A stretch of DNA of 64,000 nt. It comes from Marasmius tenuissimus (lineage: Eukaryota; Basidiomycota; Agaricomycetes; Agaricales; Marasmiaceae). Below, piece after piece: positions 32,185 to 44,404 of the stretch. A program made the translations under genes and the position numbers. Under the pieces are notes generated by a model. It did not search any database. It saw only the letters and a list, made by a program, of their open reading frames with translations, and was not told the origin of the DNA. The stretch spans positions 2,294,001 through 2,358,000 of the forward strand of contig JAQOTA010000060.1 of NCBI GenBank assembly GCA_029532415.1, read 5' to 3'. Each line of letters starts with the position of its first letter. Within the stretch, counting starts at the first letter, position 1.

Positions 32185-34660
32185 ATGGTAGGCAATACTC
32201 GAATCTCGCCTTTTCAAGCTACTCAACATCTATTTCTCTCTAGTACGACTCGAAAGAGCTGCTCTCCCGGCGAGGGCCACTGGGGAAAGTATGGCTTGCA
32301 GCTCACATGGAACGGAAACTTTCGAAAACCCAAACACTACAAACAGATATCACCGAGTCCGTCGGTACGTCCCTATCGCCTTTATTGAAGAATAGGGTGA
32401 CCAAGATATCCAACAGATGCCATCATTGACGAGGAAGTCGAGTTCATGGCATTGCGGTACAGCGGGCAACTGCTTCTTGGTGTTGTTCGAATCTATAGCC
32501 GAAAGGCGAAATACCTGCTTGATGACTGCAATGAAGCCCTTTTGAAGATCAAGCTCGTTCGTCTGCCTTTCATCTCAACGCCACTTAGTCTGACGAAATG
32601 CAATCCAGGCCTTCCGCCCAGGTATTGTGGATATGAACGAAGAACAACTCGTCGCCAGCCGACATGCGATTACTATCCAAGGAACCGACCTTCCCGACTT
32701 GGACCTATACATACCTGACATCAACTGGTTCGTCGATCAGCACATGGTTCAACATCGTTTTGCTCAAACTATCGTTTAGGCAGCAGGAGTTTGAAGAACG
32801 CCAGCTTAACAGCGTCGGACAGCACCAAGCCCGCATAGATGACATTACCCTACCCGCGACAGACAATTTCGAGCCTCTTGGATTCGACATGAACTTTGAT
32901 ATTGGTCCCTCAGACGGTATTGGTTCTCAAGATTTCGAAATCGACCTGGGTCTTGACTTCGGAGATGCGCCAAACCCGCAAGCAGAGGAGGAAGAAGAAC
33001 ACCTAGATTCGATGAGCGTGGACGGGAGCATTGGTGTTGGGCGTGATGCAAACCTACTCCGTGATTCAATAGGTGCCCAATTCGACGAGGGAGGCATGGA
33101 CCTGGACCTGTTTTCGAATAGGAGCAAAAGTCGAGAACCCTCAGAACATGGTTTTGGTGCGGACATGAACGTTGATGTTGATATTCCGCTCGAGGGAGTG
33201 GATCTCGGCGACTTTGGCGTCGGTTTCGACGACATGAATGTCGACCCTCTTCCTGGCCTTCCTGCCGATGGCGAGCAAACTCCTGCTCTAGCCAGGTCAC
33301 CTTCCCGTGCTTGTACGTTCAATGCACCCAACTTTTGTACACGTGTCTAACCTGTCCTCGTTGTCGCAGCCTCCCCTCTCAGCGATGTTCCTCCAACCCC
33401 ACCACCCATCGAGGTCGAACTTCCCACAGAAGAGACACCTAAGGCTTCTAAACTCAAGAAGAAACTGAAAGAGAAGAAGCAGGTCATCGACTCTGTCACA
33501 GAATTGCAGGATGGGGGCCCTGGCGGGAAAGCAGGGCGACGTAAAGGCGCTTTGGGCGGCCCCCAGAACAAAGACATCAGCGACATTCTCATAGAGCCTC
33601 ATTTTCTTCCCCGGTCGACCATCGTCATGAGGCTGATGGAAATACACAACGACCCTCTTTCACACTTCCTACCAACCAAAGTTACACCCAATGGGACCTT
33701 CCTGTGCGCGGCGCCTCCCGGTTTGGCACCCGAACTTACCGAGCTATTCATGCGCCCCGTAGGTGGAACTGCCGCTAAACGAAGGGGACAGTCACCGGGC
33801 AAAGGTTCCAACAAGCGGCCGCGACTCGACGAGGGCGTCAACGAGAACGAACCCGAGGAGGTGGAAGTTGGGAGGCGTGATGCGAGTCTTGCTCCGAGTG
33901 TTGTCGCTGGTAGCGAAATTCTCGGACGAGCAAGTGTCGGACCCGATGCTGCCCTCGAGTTCCCCGACCAGTCGATGGGCGTAGATGATTTCCAGTTGAA
34001 TGTGCCAGAGTTTGAGGATGCTGGTGTGGAACTACCCATAGTTGAAGAACGAGCTCGGTCCAAGTCGGCTGCACCTTCGGCCCTCAGTAGGATGTCGACG
34101 CCTGGTCCTGGCGGCGCCATGTTTGACGAAGGAGAGGAATCATATGCTGATGCATCCTGTCCTATTGCCATGTTTGATTCTGGACCTTTGACCCAGACAC
34201 AACACAGTGGACTGGAAGAAGAGTCTGTCGATACCGAGGACAAGGGGTATAGCAAGAACACGGTGAAGGCGCTCTCTGTCATTAGAAGGGAGCTTCGACC
34301 CGTCGATGGAGAGGAAGAAGAAAGATTCCTCAGTTTCGAGAAGATGGCAGGCAAGGTGCGAACCCTTCATATTTATCATCACCACCTCAAGAATCTGACG
34401 AGGGTCTATAGGCGTCTCGTCGTGCTGCTGCATCGTTCTTCTTCGAATTGCTTGTGCTTACAACAAGGGATTGTATCAAAGTTACCCAGGCGGCTCCCTT
34501 TGAGAACATCGAAGTACGTGCCAAAGACAAGCTTTGGGATCAACAACACCAGCACCGCGGGGAATCCGTTGCACCCTCGAGACTCCCTTCAGTAGCCCCG
34601 ACTACCTCGAGTCGCGCGCCATCTGTAGCCAGATCTATTGGGTCCGCTTTGGGACTATAG
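32185..34660 (+). CDS. rad21: Rad21/Scc1-type cohesin kleisin subunit
   Basis: Exons 32185-32187, 32244-32364, 32417-32556, 32609-32727, 32780-33312, 33370-34355 and 34412-34660 give about 716 residues. Exon 1 is only the start codon. The N-terminal kleisin domain reads [20 protein letters not shown] and [15 protein letters not shown], followed by [20 protein letters not shown], the Smc3-binding part. The long acidic middle carries possible separase sites, and the C-terminal winged helix ([20 protein letters not shown]) binds Smc1. It closes the cohesin ring that holds sister chromatids. A meiotic Rec8-type paralogue is less likely given the close Rad21-like N-terminus. Confidence 0.92.
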
Positions 34661-35023
34661 AGTCATACACGACGATCTATTCCTTCATTTATATCTATGG
34701 ACCAGTTACTGGAATCTATCAGACTGAGTCAGTAGGACAGTAGCAGTAGGAGAGTTTCTATTTCACGAAATTTGCTAGTAGTTATAGTAGTCTATCGTTA
34801 TACGCCGTCTTGTTTTGCATGTATATTGTGTTTTTGTGTTGTAGGTAGTCACTTTATGAATGTTCATGAGCTCAACGGGACCGTCGCTTAGCAGAGACGT
34901 GTCCAAGCGAGTCACTGTCAGTGCTAGTGAGCGTGGGTCCATGCGGTACGCAGATAGCCGACTGGGCTCTTGAAGGGACCACCATCTTCCCCAGCTCTCC
35001 AGTATACGATCCTCGCTCAAACT
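34661..35023. other. intergenic, nothing recognised
   Basis: AT-rich 3' flank of rad21 followed by the presumed promoter of the next gene on the same strand. No further feature seen. Confidence 0.5.
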
Positions 35024-36415
35024 ATGGAGGAACAACAGACTCAACCACAGACGTCCTTGGATGCTCCCATTCAGTTATCGTTCCCCGCTATTCTGCGCAA
35101 TCCCGGTGTCTCGAGTCGATTCGCATATTTGCATGGGTCTCGGGTCAAGGCTCCTCCCTCGGCCTCTTCCAGGATTCCTAAGAAGACAAGAAGAGATGAG
35201 AATGGTGGTAAACGATGGGTGAGAAGGAAGGAGAATGGTTCGTTTCACATCCGTTCCGCTTCCCGCAGGCCCTTCACAAATCGTCATCCATAGCTCAGTT
35301 CATCGGGAATCCCCATGTCGTTGCTGCAACAAGGAAGGACTATCATCTCCAAGCTGCATCGGTCAAACCCACATTCCCTGAACCTCTTCCTCCTTACCTT
35401 CCTCGCACTGCAAAAGTACCCTCCAGCAATGTTCCAGGTCTCGATCCAAACTCTGCGAATGCTGGGCGGTTCTCGATGAGCCTGAAGGGAATGAGGAGGG
35501 ACCTTCGCAAGTTCGGGTATCGAGCTGAAGTGCTGGTACGGGATATAGAATCCGAAATTCTCATGTGGTTGGATGCTGGAGGGGCCGTCATCTCGCCTGA
35601 TACCCGCGAAGACACCCTACAATCACCAGGAAGACCTATCGGAGACACCCAAACCGTCTCAGAAGTCTCTCGCACTCCATTACAGCTCGTTTGGGACACC
35701 TCTAGCGATGCTTTTGCTCGCTACGTTGTCCACTGTTGTGCGAGATTCCACAACGTCGTCAGCTTTGGTATGTTCTTCTCACCAGCTCTCAAGTATACGC
35801 GACTCACTGTACATGTGCGTAGGCAAGGACGTATCTGACAAACGGCTCACTTACTTACTGCGACCGAATGTGACTCGACCAGACCACCATGCTACCATCG
35901 GCATAGACACTCCGCCTGCAACGGATATCGACACCTCTTCACACTTTAGCTCGGATTCCGACTTTCTCTCCGACCGTGATACGCATTCTGATTTGGCCGA
36001 ATCGGACGTTGAGCTCGAACATCCACGCAATCATCTGAAGACCATTCCCGAGAGGTCCACAACCTCCTCTCCTCTCGCCTCGCCCACTCTGACCGAAGAC
36101 GAGAAATGGTCAGTTGTTGGAGGGTCAGACGTTGATGGAGACGAGTCCGAGCACGACGGCGGCCTGGTCGAGAGTATCGTTTCGCTGTCCATCCAAGAGG
36201 AGGAGGAGGATCCAGATAAGACCATCGAGGCCATCCCTACCCCCGCCATGGCTTCAATGTATCCGCGCTCTCGCTTGCGAGACAGACAACACCTACGGTC
36301 TACGTCTTCTCCCTCTCGTTCTCCCGCTCGTCGAGCCGCTCGACGTCCGCAGTCTGGTCTCAACACAAAGATTCGCCCGCCGAGGACCCTGTATAATACG
36401 ATATATGGATCGTGA
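35024..36415 (+). CDS. R3H-associated N-terminal domain protein
   Basis: Exons 35024-35218, 35269-35767 and 35823-36415 give about 428 residues. After a basic stretch (IPKKTRRDENGGKRW) come AQFIGNPHVV, then RRDLRKFGYRAEVLVRDIES and, further on, FARYVVHCCARFHNVVSF and RLTYLLRPNV. This order fits the R3H-assoc domain (PF13902) found at the start of many fungal R3H-type proteins. The last 190 residues are acidic and Ser-rich, ending in a basic Arg/Ser tail; I see no R3H nucleic-acid-binding motif itself. Role unknown, possibly RNA-related by family. The donor at 35219 was chosen because only it keeps phase. Confidence 0.6.
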
Positions 36416-36568
36416 GCACATATGTTTCCCCACCTTCCTCGTCCATGTATGTACAAATTGTGCTGGTATCGTGTACTATGTAGTAGTGTTGAGTATATTG
36501 GTGTGTATAAACGTATAAGTAGGCATAAATATTCCGTGTCCTCATTTCCAAATCATGATTGCCTCTAT

Positions 36569-39500
36569 TCACCCCGCTATCAATCTGACCAGGAGATACA
36601 TAGTAGATCCACAGAATCGCTGTAGCAATGACGATTAGTGTATGTCTCAGATCAAGAACTCGACCAAGATACTCACAATCAAGTTGCTCAGCGTCGTAAA
36701 GACGAGTATGAATATAAGGTATGCCTTTGTCCGGTTGACGGAATCCGATACGTCGAATGTTCCTGATGGCTCTGTCCCTTTCAAGATGAGCACAATAAGG
36801 AGGACCTGACAAGCAATCATCAGCCTCAATACGGTCTATTCAGAATTCCGAACTCACATTCGAAATCATCCACGCAAGCAAGACCTTCGCGAATCGACGT
36901 AGGTAAGTCGTCTCACTTCCAAAGTGATCCAGTAGATCCACTCACATTCGTCCTAACGTTTGCATAATAGTCCTTCGCAGCCTCCTCCCTCTCCGCGTTA
37001 GTACGGTGCGACGGCTTTGCGGAACGCTTCTTGTCAAGAGCCATAGCTTGATTTCCCTTGACCTGAAGTTTCGGTGCAGGCGGTGGCGCGTTCCTCTTTC
37101 TCAAGTTCGAGATCGCCTCTTGATACACCGTATCCGCGTCGGGCATCGTCTCCGGGAACTCGGCATTCACGACACGAGAGCCCTCCTTCTGAACGACAGC
37201 TCCGAGGTCGTGCTCGACGACGGAGTCTTGTTTAGTTCCCCATGAGATCTAGTTCACGTCCGGAGGTCAGAAGGGATGTGACTCGAGCGGAGGGAAGGTT
37301 ACTCACGTCGTCCAGGTTTGAAAAGGCATATCTGGAGAGAGGAAATCAGAAGGGGGGTATCGAGGATTGCGTGCAGTACCACGCACATATTCAGGACATT
37401 GATGTAAGTCGGGGAGAGGAGTATGTAGCTCACGAAACTCGTCAACATATGCCATGGGTCGAATGCAAGAATGCTCGCAGTCGCATACACTATTCGACAG
37501 CCGTAGTCAGGGTACTTGTAAGGCGACTTTGTAAGAGGTGCGACTCACTGCCATACGTGATAATGACGCTGAATAGCATCGCGGAGTTAGCTGCTCCTCC
37601 TTGTTTGCCTGCCGCTATAGCACACAGGATCGAAGCAAAGACCATGTAGAGCATCAAGATGCTGAAGAATATGACCGTGAGTTTGTATTTCCAGGGTGAC
37701 CTAGAACCGGTAGAGTTAGTCCAAAACATGGAGGTAAGGATAGAGAAACGCACGCTCTAGGCTTGTTCCCCATGCAGAACAAGAAGCAAGCAGCAATCAT
37801 TAAGACCAGTGAGTACTGTGAATTCGAGGCGTCAGGCCATCCAAAGCTCAACGACGCTTGTTATCGACCCACTTGTATTATAGTGTTGAAATATTCTATG
37901 CCGGTAAGTCCAAAGTAGTCGGATTCCAATGAGGATGATAATACAACCTATACGAAATCCGATCAGCTCCGCGTTGGTAGAAGCGAGAGGAAGAACACTC
38001 ACAAAGAAGAGATAAAAGTTTCCCTACAACGAAGTCAGCTGGCGCCTCAACTCCTCAAAGGACAAAAAGCCACGTACAATCCCGAACCACGCAAAACAAA
38101 GATTAATGATATTATATACCGTCTCGATCATAAGCATCGTCTTCCGGGTGACACTATGCCCCGAACGCAAAATCTGCCCAGCGTGCGCGATAGCATAGGT
38201 CGCTGCGAAGAACGATCCGTTCAGCCACCGTCTGCGTTGACCGATGAATTCTGGGAGTGCATCCGGAACATCAGTTTCTCCGACCGCTCCTTTCACGTAT
38301 TTGAGGACCCTATAAAGTCGCAATCAATAGATGATAGGAGAAAGAGAACGAAATGCGTACCAATTGGCGTTGGCCTTTGCAACTAGCTCGAAGCATAGAA
38401 TACGCTGGATAGGCTGTGGGTATAAATCCCAGAAATTGGAGTACGAGAACTTACATCTTCCGCCAGATCTAAGAAGAGATAGGTCAGCCAGCGACAGATG
38501 ATCTTTGAACAAAAAAGACGTACACATGTTCGAAGTGAAGATGTCTGTGTCACGACCGTGTAGGACTTCACCCTTGAAGTAAGAAGCAAGTGGACCGACG
38601 CCTCTATCGTCATTTTGGAGTGCGATATACCTGTACGCTGAAAAGGCACCAGGCTAAGTGCCCGAACGAGAACACTATTAGCAGCAGGACCATAGTTCTA
38701 CAAGTGGAAAACATACCAAGACGCTGATATAGCCGAATAAGCTTTCCGTCGGTTTGTCCAGTATGCAACTGATCTTGTACTCGAAGTTTTGGGCCGCCAC
38801 TACCAGATTATCAGACTCAGTAGAAGGGAAGGCATGAACTTATCCACACACCTAGTGGATTGAGCAAGAGCGACCAATTCTTTCCCTTGTATGTAGATAT
38901 CTCGCCACATGCCCCAGCAACGTTCGAATGGGTATCGAACACCTTCCAAAGTCGATAAAGACTCTTGCTACTGGGCCGCGTCCCAACATCCAGCAGAACG
39001 CAGACGTTTGGCTGCAATGAATTCGCATCAGCGAGCAAGCCTCAATCATTTCTGAGGACCTCCCACCTGGAGCTGTCGTGCGAATGCATTGAAGGCCCAA
39101 CGGTGACTGTTGATCTTCTTTTGATTCTTCTCCTTCATACAAAAGATGACCTGAGTGGGCACAATCCCTTTGTCTGGGTATTTGAAATGTAGATTAGGAT
39201 CGAGACCGAATGATGTGGTGTATTCGAACAGATGGGCGGTGACTTCCTCTCCCAACACGGTGTTTTTCATGGGCCCCAGTTGGTAAACTCCGAGCAATGC
39301 GAGGCAGTCGAGAACTCTGGGGTGGACTTTCATTCGACCGTCCGCTACGATGCATACCACGACCTAAATGTTCCAGATCAGAACGTACCCAGACTCGATG
39401 AGAGGCAACTCAGCGCACCTTTTTCCATGCATCGGTACCCCACGTCTGGGAGTTTTTGCGCGTACATAAATGCTGTATGTTCTTCATGACTCCGTAAAGT

Positions 39501-40500
39501 GTGCGACAAAACAGTATTTCATCTTCCTAGAATCAAAATTTAATTCGGGACACCATGAACAGAAAGGACAGAGACGCACGTTGTACATTGTCACCACAAT
39601 CAGTAGCTCTGTCCTCCTCCCCATATGCGTCTGCCGCAAGACATATCCTTCACTCTCGAAGTCATTCGGATCGCATGTCACCGCCGTATACTGAGTCTCC
39701 ATCATCTCCTTCTCTCCTTTGCGTGGCAACACCAAACTGTCCGGAATGGGCAAGGCTTCCGAGTAAATCTTCCCATCTTTCAGGCGAACCGCCTTTTTAC
39801 GATTGTGTCTCCGAGCAACGCGTCCAGCAGGGACAGATCCGAAATGGCGTGTCTCCAGCGGAGATGTCAAATGAGGAGATCTCGTCTGTGAAACGTCCAT
39901 TTCCTGGTACGAATGCGGTGTTAGGTGACTATTATAGTTGTTGTGGGTATCAGCTTGACTGAGAGCCATCTTCTCTGGATCTGTATAGCTTTGTGGGTCT
40001 CCGGTGTAGTGAAAACTCTCGTCTCCGACGACATAGTAATCTTCATCATCAACTGCGGGTGTGGGTGACCTTGAACGGGCGTAGGTATGTAGGTTCGTGG
40101 CAGATGCATAGGCTTCTGTGTCGTGCTGAAATGGGTCAAGGGTTCCGTCGTGAGAAGTTGAATATGGAGAGGCATGAGAGTCGTAAGATGGGTATGACTG
40201 TGCGTAGGAATTGGAATCATAAGAAGCCCATGTTAATCGCGGGTCGAATGGATTACTGGGCGGTGAAGGTTGATCATTTATCTGAAGCGTTTCTCCAGTG
40301 TGGATCGTTTCGAGATATTGACCTGGCTGGTAAGGCTGCACTCCGGCTGTGTGCTGCGGTTGAACTGGCTCTTGGTAGTATGTGGTGGGACCAGGCTGAC
40401 CGTACTCTTCAGGTCGCAAGGCTTGTTCAACTTCCATTGATTCATAATATTCTTCTGGAGAAATAGAGCTGGAACGAGCAGCAGCTGGATGGTGGTACAT
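36569..40500 (-). CDS. chitin synthase (GT2, class I-III type), 19 exons, apparent frameshift
   Basis: Exons (5' to 3') 39580-40500, 39419-39527, 39067-39363, 38852-39011, 38717-38799, 38524-38653, 38455-38468, 38361-38404, 38078-38309, 38003-38023, 37873-37947, 37754-37815, 37549-37700, 37387-37489, 37307-37331, 36946-37248, 36858-36884, 36677-36805 and 36569-36619. About 978 residues are expected. After a 240-residue Tyr/Ser/Pro-rich N-terminus come [80 protein letters not shown] and the catalytic QRRRW (about residue 610), then about seven membrane helices. It is a plasma-membrane enzyme that makes wall chitin from UDP-GlcNAc. All junctions keep phase except exon 2, which is one base too long (see findings). 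Includes a 14-base exon. Confidence 0.92.
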
Positions 40501-40787
40501 CGTGAATCGTGAAATCGTGAAACGTGATGGAAGTTGAGGACGTTTGAACAAGCTGCCGGATTTGCCGCGTCGCGTAACGGACAATAGCGCACGTGATCGT
40601 GTCACCTCGTGGCCTTTGCCCACAAAGTTTGTTCGCCTCGCGGTTCACCCCGGTCCGCTTCTTGGGCTCTTCTCCGTCCTCGAGGCAAACTCGAGGTCAT
40701 TGTAACGTTTTCGGCTGCTAGCTGGTTTATGGCAGTGAGCTCGCATTATCTCTTCATTCTTCCTCTTCATCTCCATCGACATCTCCC
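40501..40787. promoter_or_regulatory. divergent promoter, chitin synthase / Smr gene
   Basis: 287 bases between divergent ATGs with no exon evidence. The right end is C+T-rich just before the Smr gene start. Confidence 0.35.
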
Positions 40788-42843
40788 ATGGATATCTTAA
40801 TATCGACAGCCTCTAGCTTCGTCCTCCGCTATGTCATTAGCAATGTTCTTCATCCGTCATCCTACAGCCCAAGCATGATAGTCCCAGTATTTCTCGGAGT
40901 CTGGGAGGGAACCTGGCTGCACATGCTGCTGCTTTCGATGCCGAGCTCATACGACCCATATCTAGCATACTTGCTGCGCCCTCTGGTAGATTTCTTCATC
41001 TCCGACGGGTCCGTCTCATACGTCTTCAGCGTCGTTCTGTGGTCGGTCTTGACTATGCTCGCGCTGGACGCTATGGGACCAAAGCATCGTCACGATACGC
41101 GCCGTGAAAGATCATCGAAACGTATCTCATCCAGGACAGGCTCGTCTCACACAGCTCATACAGTACTACAGCCGACATCCAGTTCCCAAAAACCGCGTCC
41201 TATATCACGGCGTTCGCGCTCACGGTCATTGACCTTCGTACTTCCAGTCAGCTCTCCGGAATCCCTGAACCAGACAACCTCACCACCTTCACAAGAGCAA
41301 TCACAGGTGTCTGGTTCACTGTCATCTACTACCACTACTTTAACTGGATCCTCTTCTTCCTCGTCTACTACTCCCCAATATATTTCAACTGCCTCGACAC
41401 CTACACCCACTAGAACGGAAATGACACCCTATTATCAACCAATTCCTCCCATTCAATCGCCCCCTCAACTGCCCGCCTTCAGCCCGAGGGCCGACATGGG
41501 CAACCAACCACAAGCGGGCCCGGTGCCCGCTAGCTCACCCATGTCCTCCATTCCCCTACTCCAGCCACCAGTGAGCTCTCGCGTAGCGCGAGAGCCAGTT
41601 GTTCCAGCTGTCGCAGAAAGTTCTCGCTCAGCTTACTCTCGTCCCCCTTACGCACCTTCGAATCCCTCATACGACGCTTCACCTTCGCCGACACTCGTGG
41701 TCTCGAATCCTCCGACGATTCCTACCCCACCTGAAGACCGGACTCCTCCGGCTCAAGCTGAGCGCGACTTGAGCTCACCCATCCCAGTTCCTGCCCCTGG
41801 ATTTTTCCCTGCCAAAATCGCGGAGCCCGCGCCTCCCGTGCCAGCAGTCGCAGCAAGCAATCCTGCTCCCCCGCTGCAATCAATACCTGAACATCGCGAT
41901 GAAACCGACACCATCCGATCACCCGTCCTCCGTGGCTTCGACGACGAGGTCGGAGTTGAATCGGACGTCGAATACGACGAACTCACGACCCCACCACACT
42001 TACGAGCACGCTCAGCGCCATCCTTCATTACCGCACTAGAAGGCGCCTTCGTTGAAGAACCCCCTGCAGTAGGCCGGTCCCTACTTCTCGACTCACGTAC
42101 ATCCAGAGCCACCATACCTTCGACCTCCAACGTCACTGCCAACGCATCTCCCGTTCCGATCCCCGTACCTGGGAATCATATTTCCCCGGCACTCTCTGCC
42201 CTCGACATCCTCTCCCCCGTTTCCTCATCCTCACTCGCCGACAGCATAATCTCAACTACAGACCCCAAGCAGCTTTTCGAACGAGCAGAAAAGCTCCGGA
42301 ATAAAGCATGGAAAGAGATTCATGAGAAGTCCAAACTGAAAGCAGACCTTCACAAGGCTAGAATTGAAGGTAGAAAAAAGGATATCTTCATTCTCGCCGG
42401 CGACGTTAAGGAATCCGAACATCGAATTGATACGTTGCACGCACGGGCCAAGCGACGTTATTACTTGGGTTTGTGTTCATCTATCTTCTACGATACCACT
42501 CCATTCTAATGGCACCTATCACAGCCAAGAACACGGAGGAGATGTTGAACGGAGACGAGATCGACGTACACGGGCTGCTAGTCGAAGAAGCAGTCGACGC
42601 AACAGAGGCCGCTTTCCGCAAGATCCTGAAGGATGGAAAGGATAGTCTCCGCGTAATCGTTGGCAAGGGTAATCATTCAAAAGACGCCACACCTAAGCTG
42701 AAGCCAGCGGTCACAGCCGCGATGAAAAAGTTAGTACCGCAGATTGGTATTCGTCGTGACCTTTACTAATTTTGTCCCACAGCCATGGATTCCAATGCAA
42801 TCCCGACCCTCGAAACGCAGGAGTCCTCTTGTTATCTCTTTAA
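40788..42843 (+). CDS. DUF1771-Smr domain protein with N-terminal membrane helices
   Basis: Exons 40788-42468, 42525-42729 and 42783-42843 give about 648 residues. Residues 1-100 include hydrophobic helices (MIVPVFLGVWEGTWLHMLLL; VSYVFSVVLWSVLTMLAL). A 380-residue Pro/Ser/Thr-rich disordered linker follows. DUF1771 occupies about 494-560 (LFERAEKLRNKAWKEIHEKS), and the Smr domain about 565-648, with EIDVHGLLVEEAV and the loop VIVGKGNHS, closing with GFQCNPDPRNAGVLLL. Smr domains of this subfamily can nick DNA or RNA. The membrane-proximal N-terminus is unusual for cytosolic Smr proteins and suggests anchoring. Converges with the WBP4-like gene. Confidence 0.87.
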
Positions 42844-42997
42844 TGATCTTTGAAGCGAATGGCTGTTGCATCGTTTGTATTATCTGATTAGTTAGGACGG
42901 ATTTAGTTGGAACATAGGAATACATTTGGAATATTGCGAGATCACCTTTACAAGGTTGAGTGCCACGACTAACTGCACCGGAGCTCGATAACAGTCC

Positions 42998-44129
42998 TCA
43001 AGTCCTTCGCCCTCTATTTCCAGTGTTGGGAGCCTTCCGCTTTCGAAAGAGCCCACTACTCCCGCTGCTCGTCTGACCCCCTCCCACTACAGGCTGTTCC
43101 TCTTCCTTCTTTACATTCTCAGCGTTCTTGAGAACAGGTGAAGTAGGCCGCACTTCCTCCTGGCCCTCTTCCTTCTTCAATGTTGTCTCACTTTCCGAGG
43201 CCTCAGCCTTCAAATTCTCCTCGCTCCGAACAGGGACTTGACCAGGGTCGGGAGCGTCATTTTGAGTTTCCTTGTCTTCCGGTCGTTTCCATTGGATCTT
43301 CGTCCACTTTGGTTTTTCGCTCGATTTCTGAGGTTCTCCAGTCGGTGCAAGGTTACCAGCCGTCGATGATTCCCCGGAAGTGTCTTTTGGTACTTCCGCG
43401 CCTGACTCATCCGCCTCTGTTTCCTTCTTCTTCGGCTTCAGCGTAATCACTCCTGGGTCGTAAATTTGTCCTAGACCTATCCCAAGAGTCCTCTTCTGCA
43501 ACTTGAAATGACGCGTATCTTCGGGATTGACTGGTTCTTCCGCGGGTCGTTTTTGTGGAACAGCCGTATCCGTCCCTTCAACATCCGCAGACGGTGTCGA
43601 AGTAGATGATTCAGCCTCGTTTGTAACGACTTGCCACTCTCCAGCGACGCCTTGGGACTGTTTACGAGCTTGCTCTGCCGCGATTCGTTCTGCATCAGGG
43701 TCTGTATATCCCAAGGAAGCTGCTGTAGAGTAATTGGCAAACGGATCGGATGGTTTTGTAGCTGGCTTTTGGGAAGCACTAGAGCTCGAAGCTACCGGTG
43801 CAGATACAGCTTTCGCGCGACCAGCACCTACATCTTGCGAGAATGCTGCCTGTGCTGCCTAGAAAAGAAGAAATCGTCAGTCTATGCACAGACCCTGAAC
43901 AGGATTCAATTCGGCGTACCCTCTCCACCCTAGCCATTTCTCGTTTCTCCTCTTCCAAATCCTTCTTCTTCTTCTCTCCTTCCTTGTACAGCCCTCGAAT
44001 AAACCGATCCCTGTTTCCTTTATGCCGGAGACCATTTTCATGCTGCTGTCGCGAGGGGGCATCGTCCGCAATGTAAATATCGCAGTATTTGCAGAAATAC
44101 CTCTTTTTCGAAACCCAGTACTCGCTCAT
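42998..44129 (-). CDS. WBP4-like U1-type zinc finger protein (spliceosomal)
   Basis: Exons 43920-44129 and 42998-43858 give about 356 residues. The N-terminus, SEYWVSKKRYFCKYCDIYIA followed by HENGLRHKGN, is a matrin/U1-C type C2H2 finger (Cys, Cys, His, His within residues 14-37). It matches the start of WBP4/FBP21, which recognises Pro-rich splicing factors in the B complex. A charged helix (YKEGEKKKKDLEEEKREM) follows. The rest is low-complexity and acidic with YDPGVITLKPKKK and a basic end. WW domains of animal WBP4 are not visible, so the family call rests on the finger and layout. Confidence 0.7.
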
Positions 44130-44404
44130 TGTGGAGGAAGCCTTGTGCTTGTTGGTCTGATTCGGATGAGGAGAGGCGTGACAGGTAACAACCCATCGCC
44201 GCGTGTGACCGGGTTAGACGGCAGTTTCGCTGCAATTTGATTGCCGATCGCCAAACGAGGTCGACTCCCGTTCGCGGATAAGTATGCGGGGTGAGCTTTG
44301 CAACCAACCAACTGCTTCCATTTGATGCACCGCGGGAACACTGATAGGTGACTTCACGCCTTGTACTTATACTCCCACCCACCTCCCAAGGGACTCTTGT
44401 TATC
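44130..44404. promoter_or_regulatory. divergent promoter, WBP4-like gene / MFS gene
   Basis: 275 bases between two divergent start codons. No exon or clear regulatory word assigned. Confidence 0.35.

Noticed and set aside
33599..34354. 251-codon open frame on the minus strand opposite rad21
   Set aside because: It is antisense to a strongly supported kleisin exon, is Ser/Pro low complexity and has no family similarity; the frame stays open because of codon bias on the sense strand.
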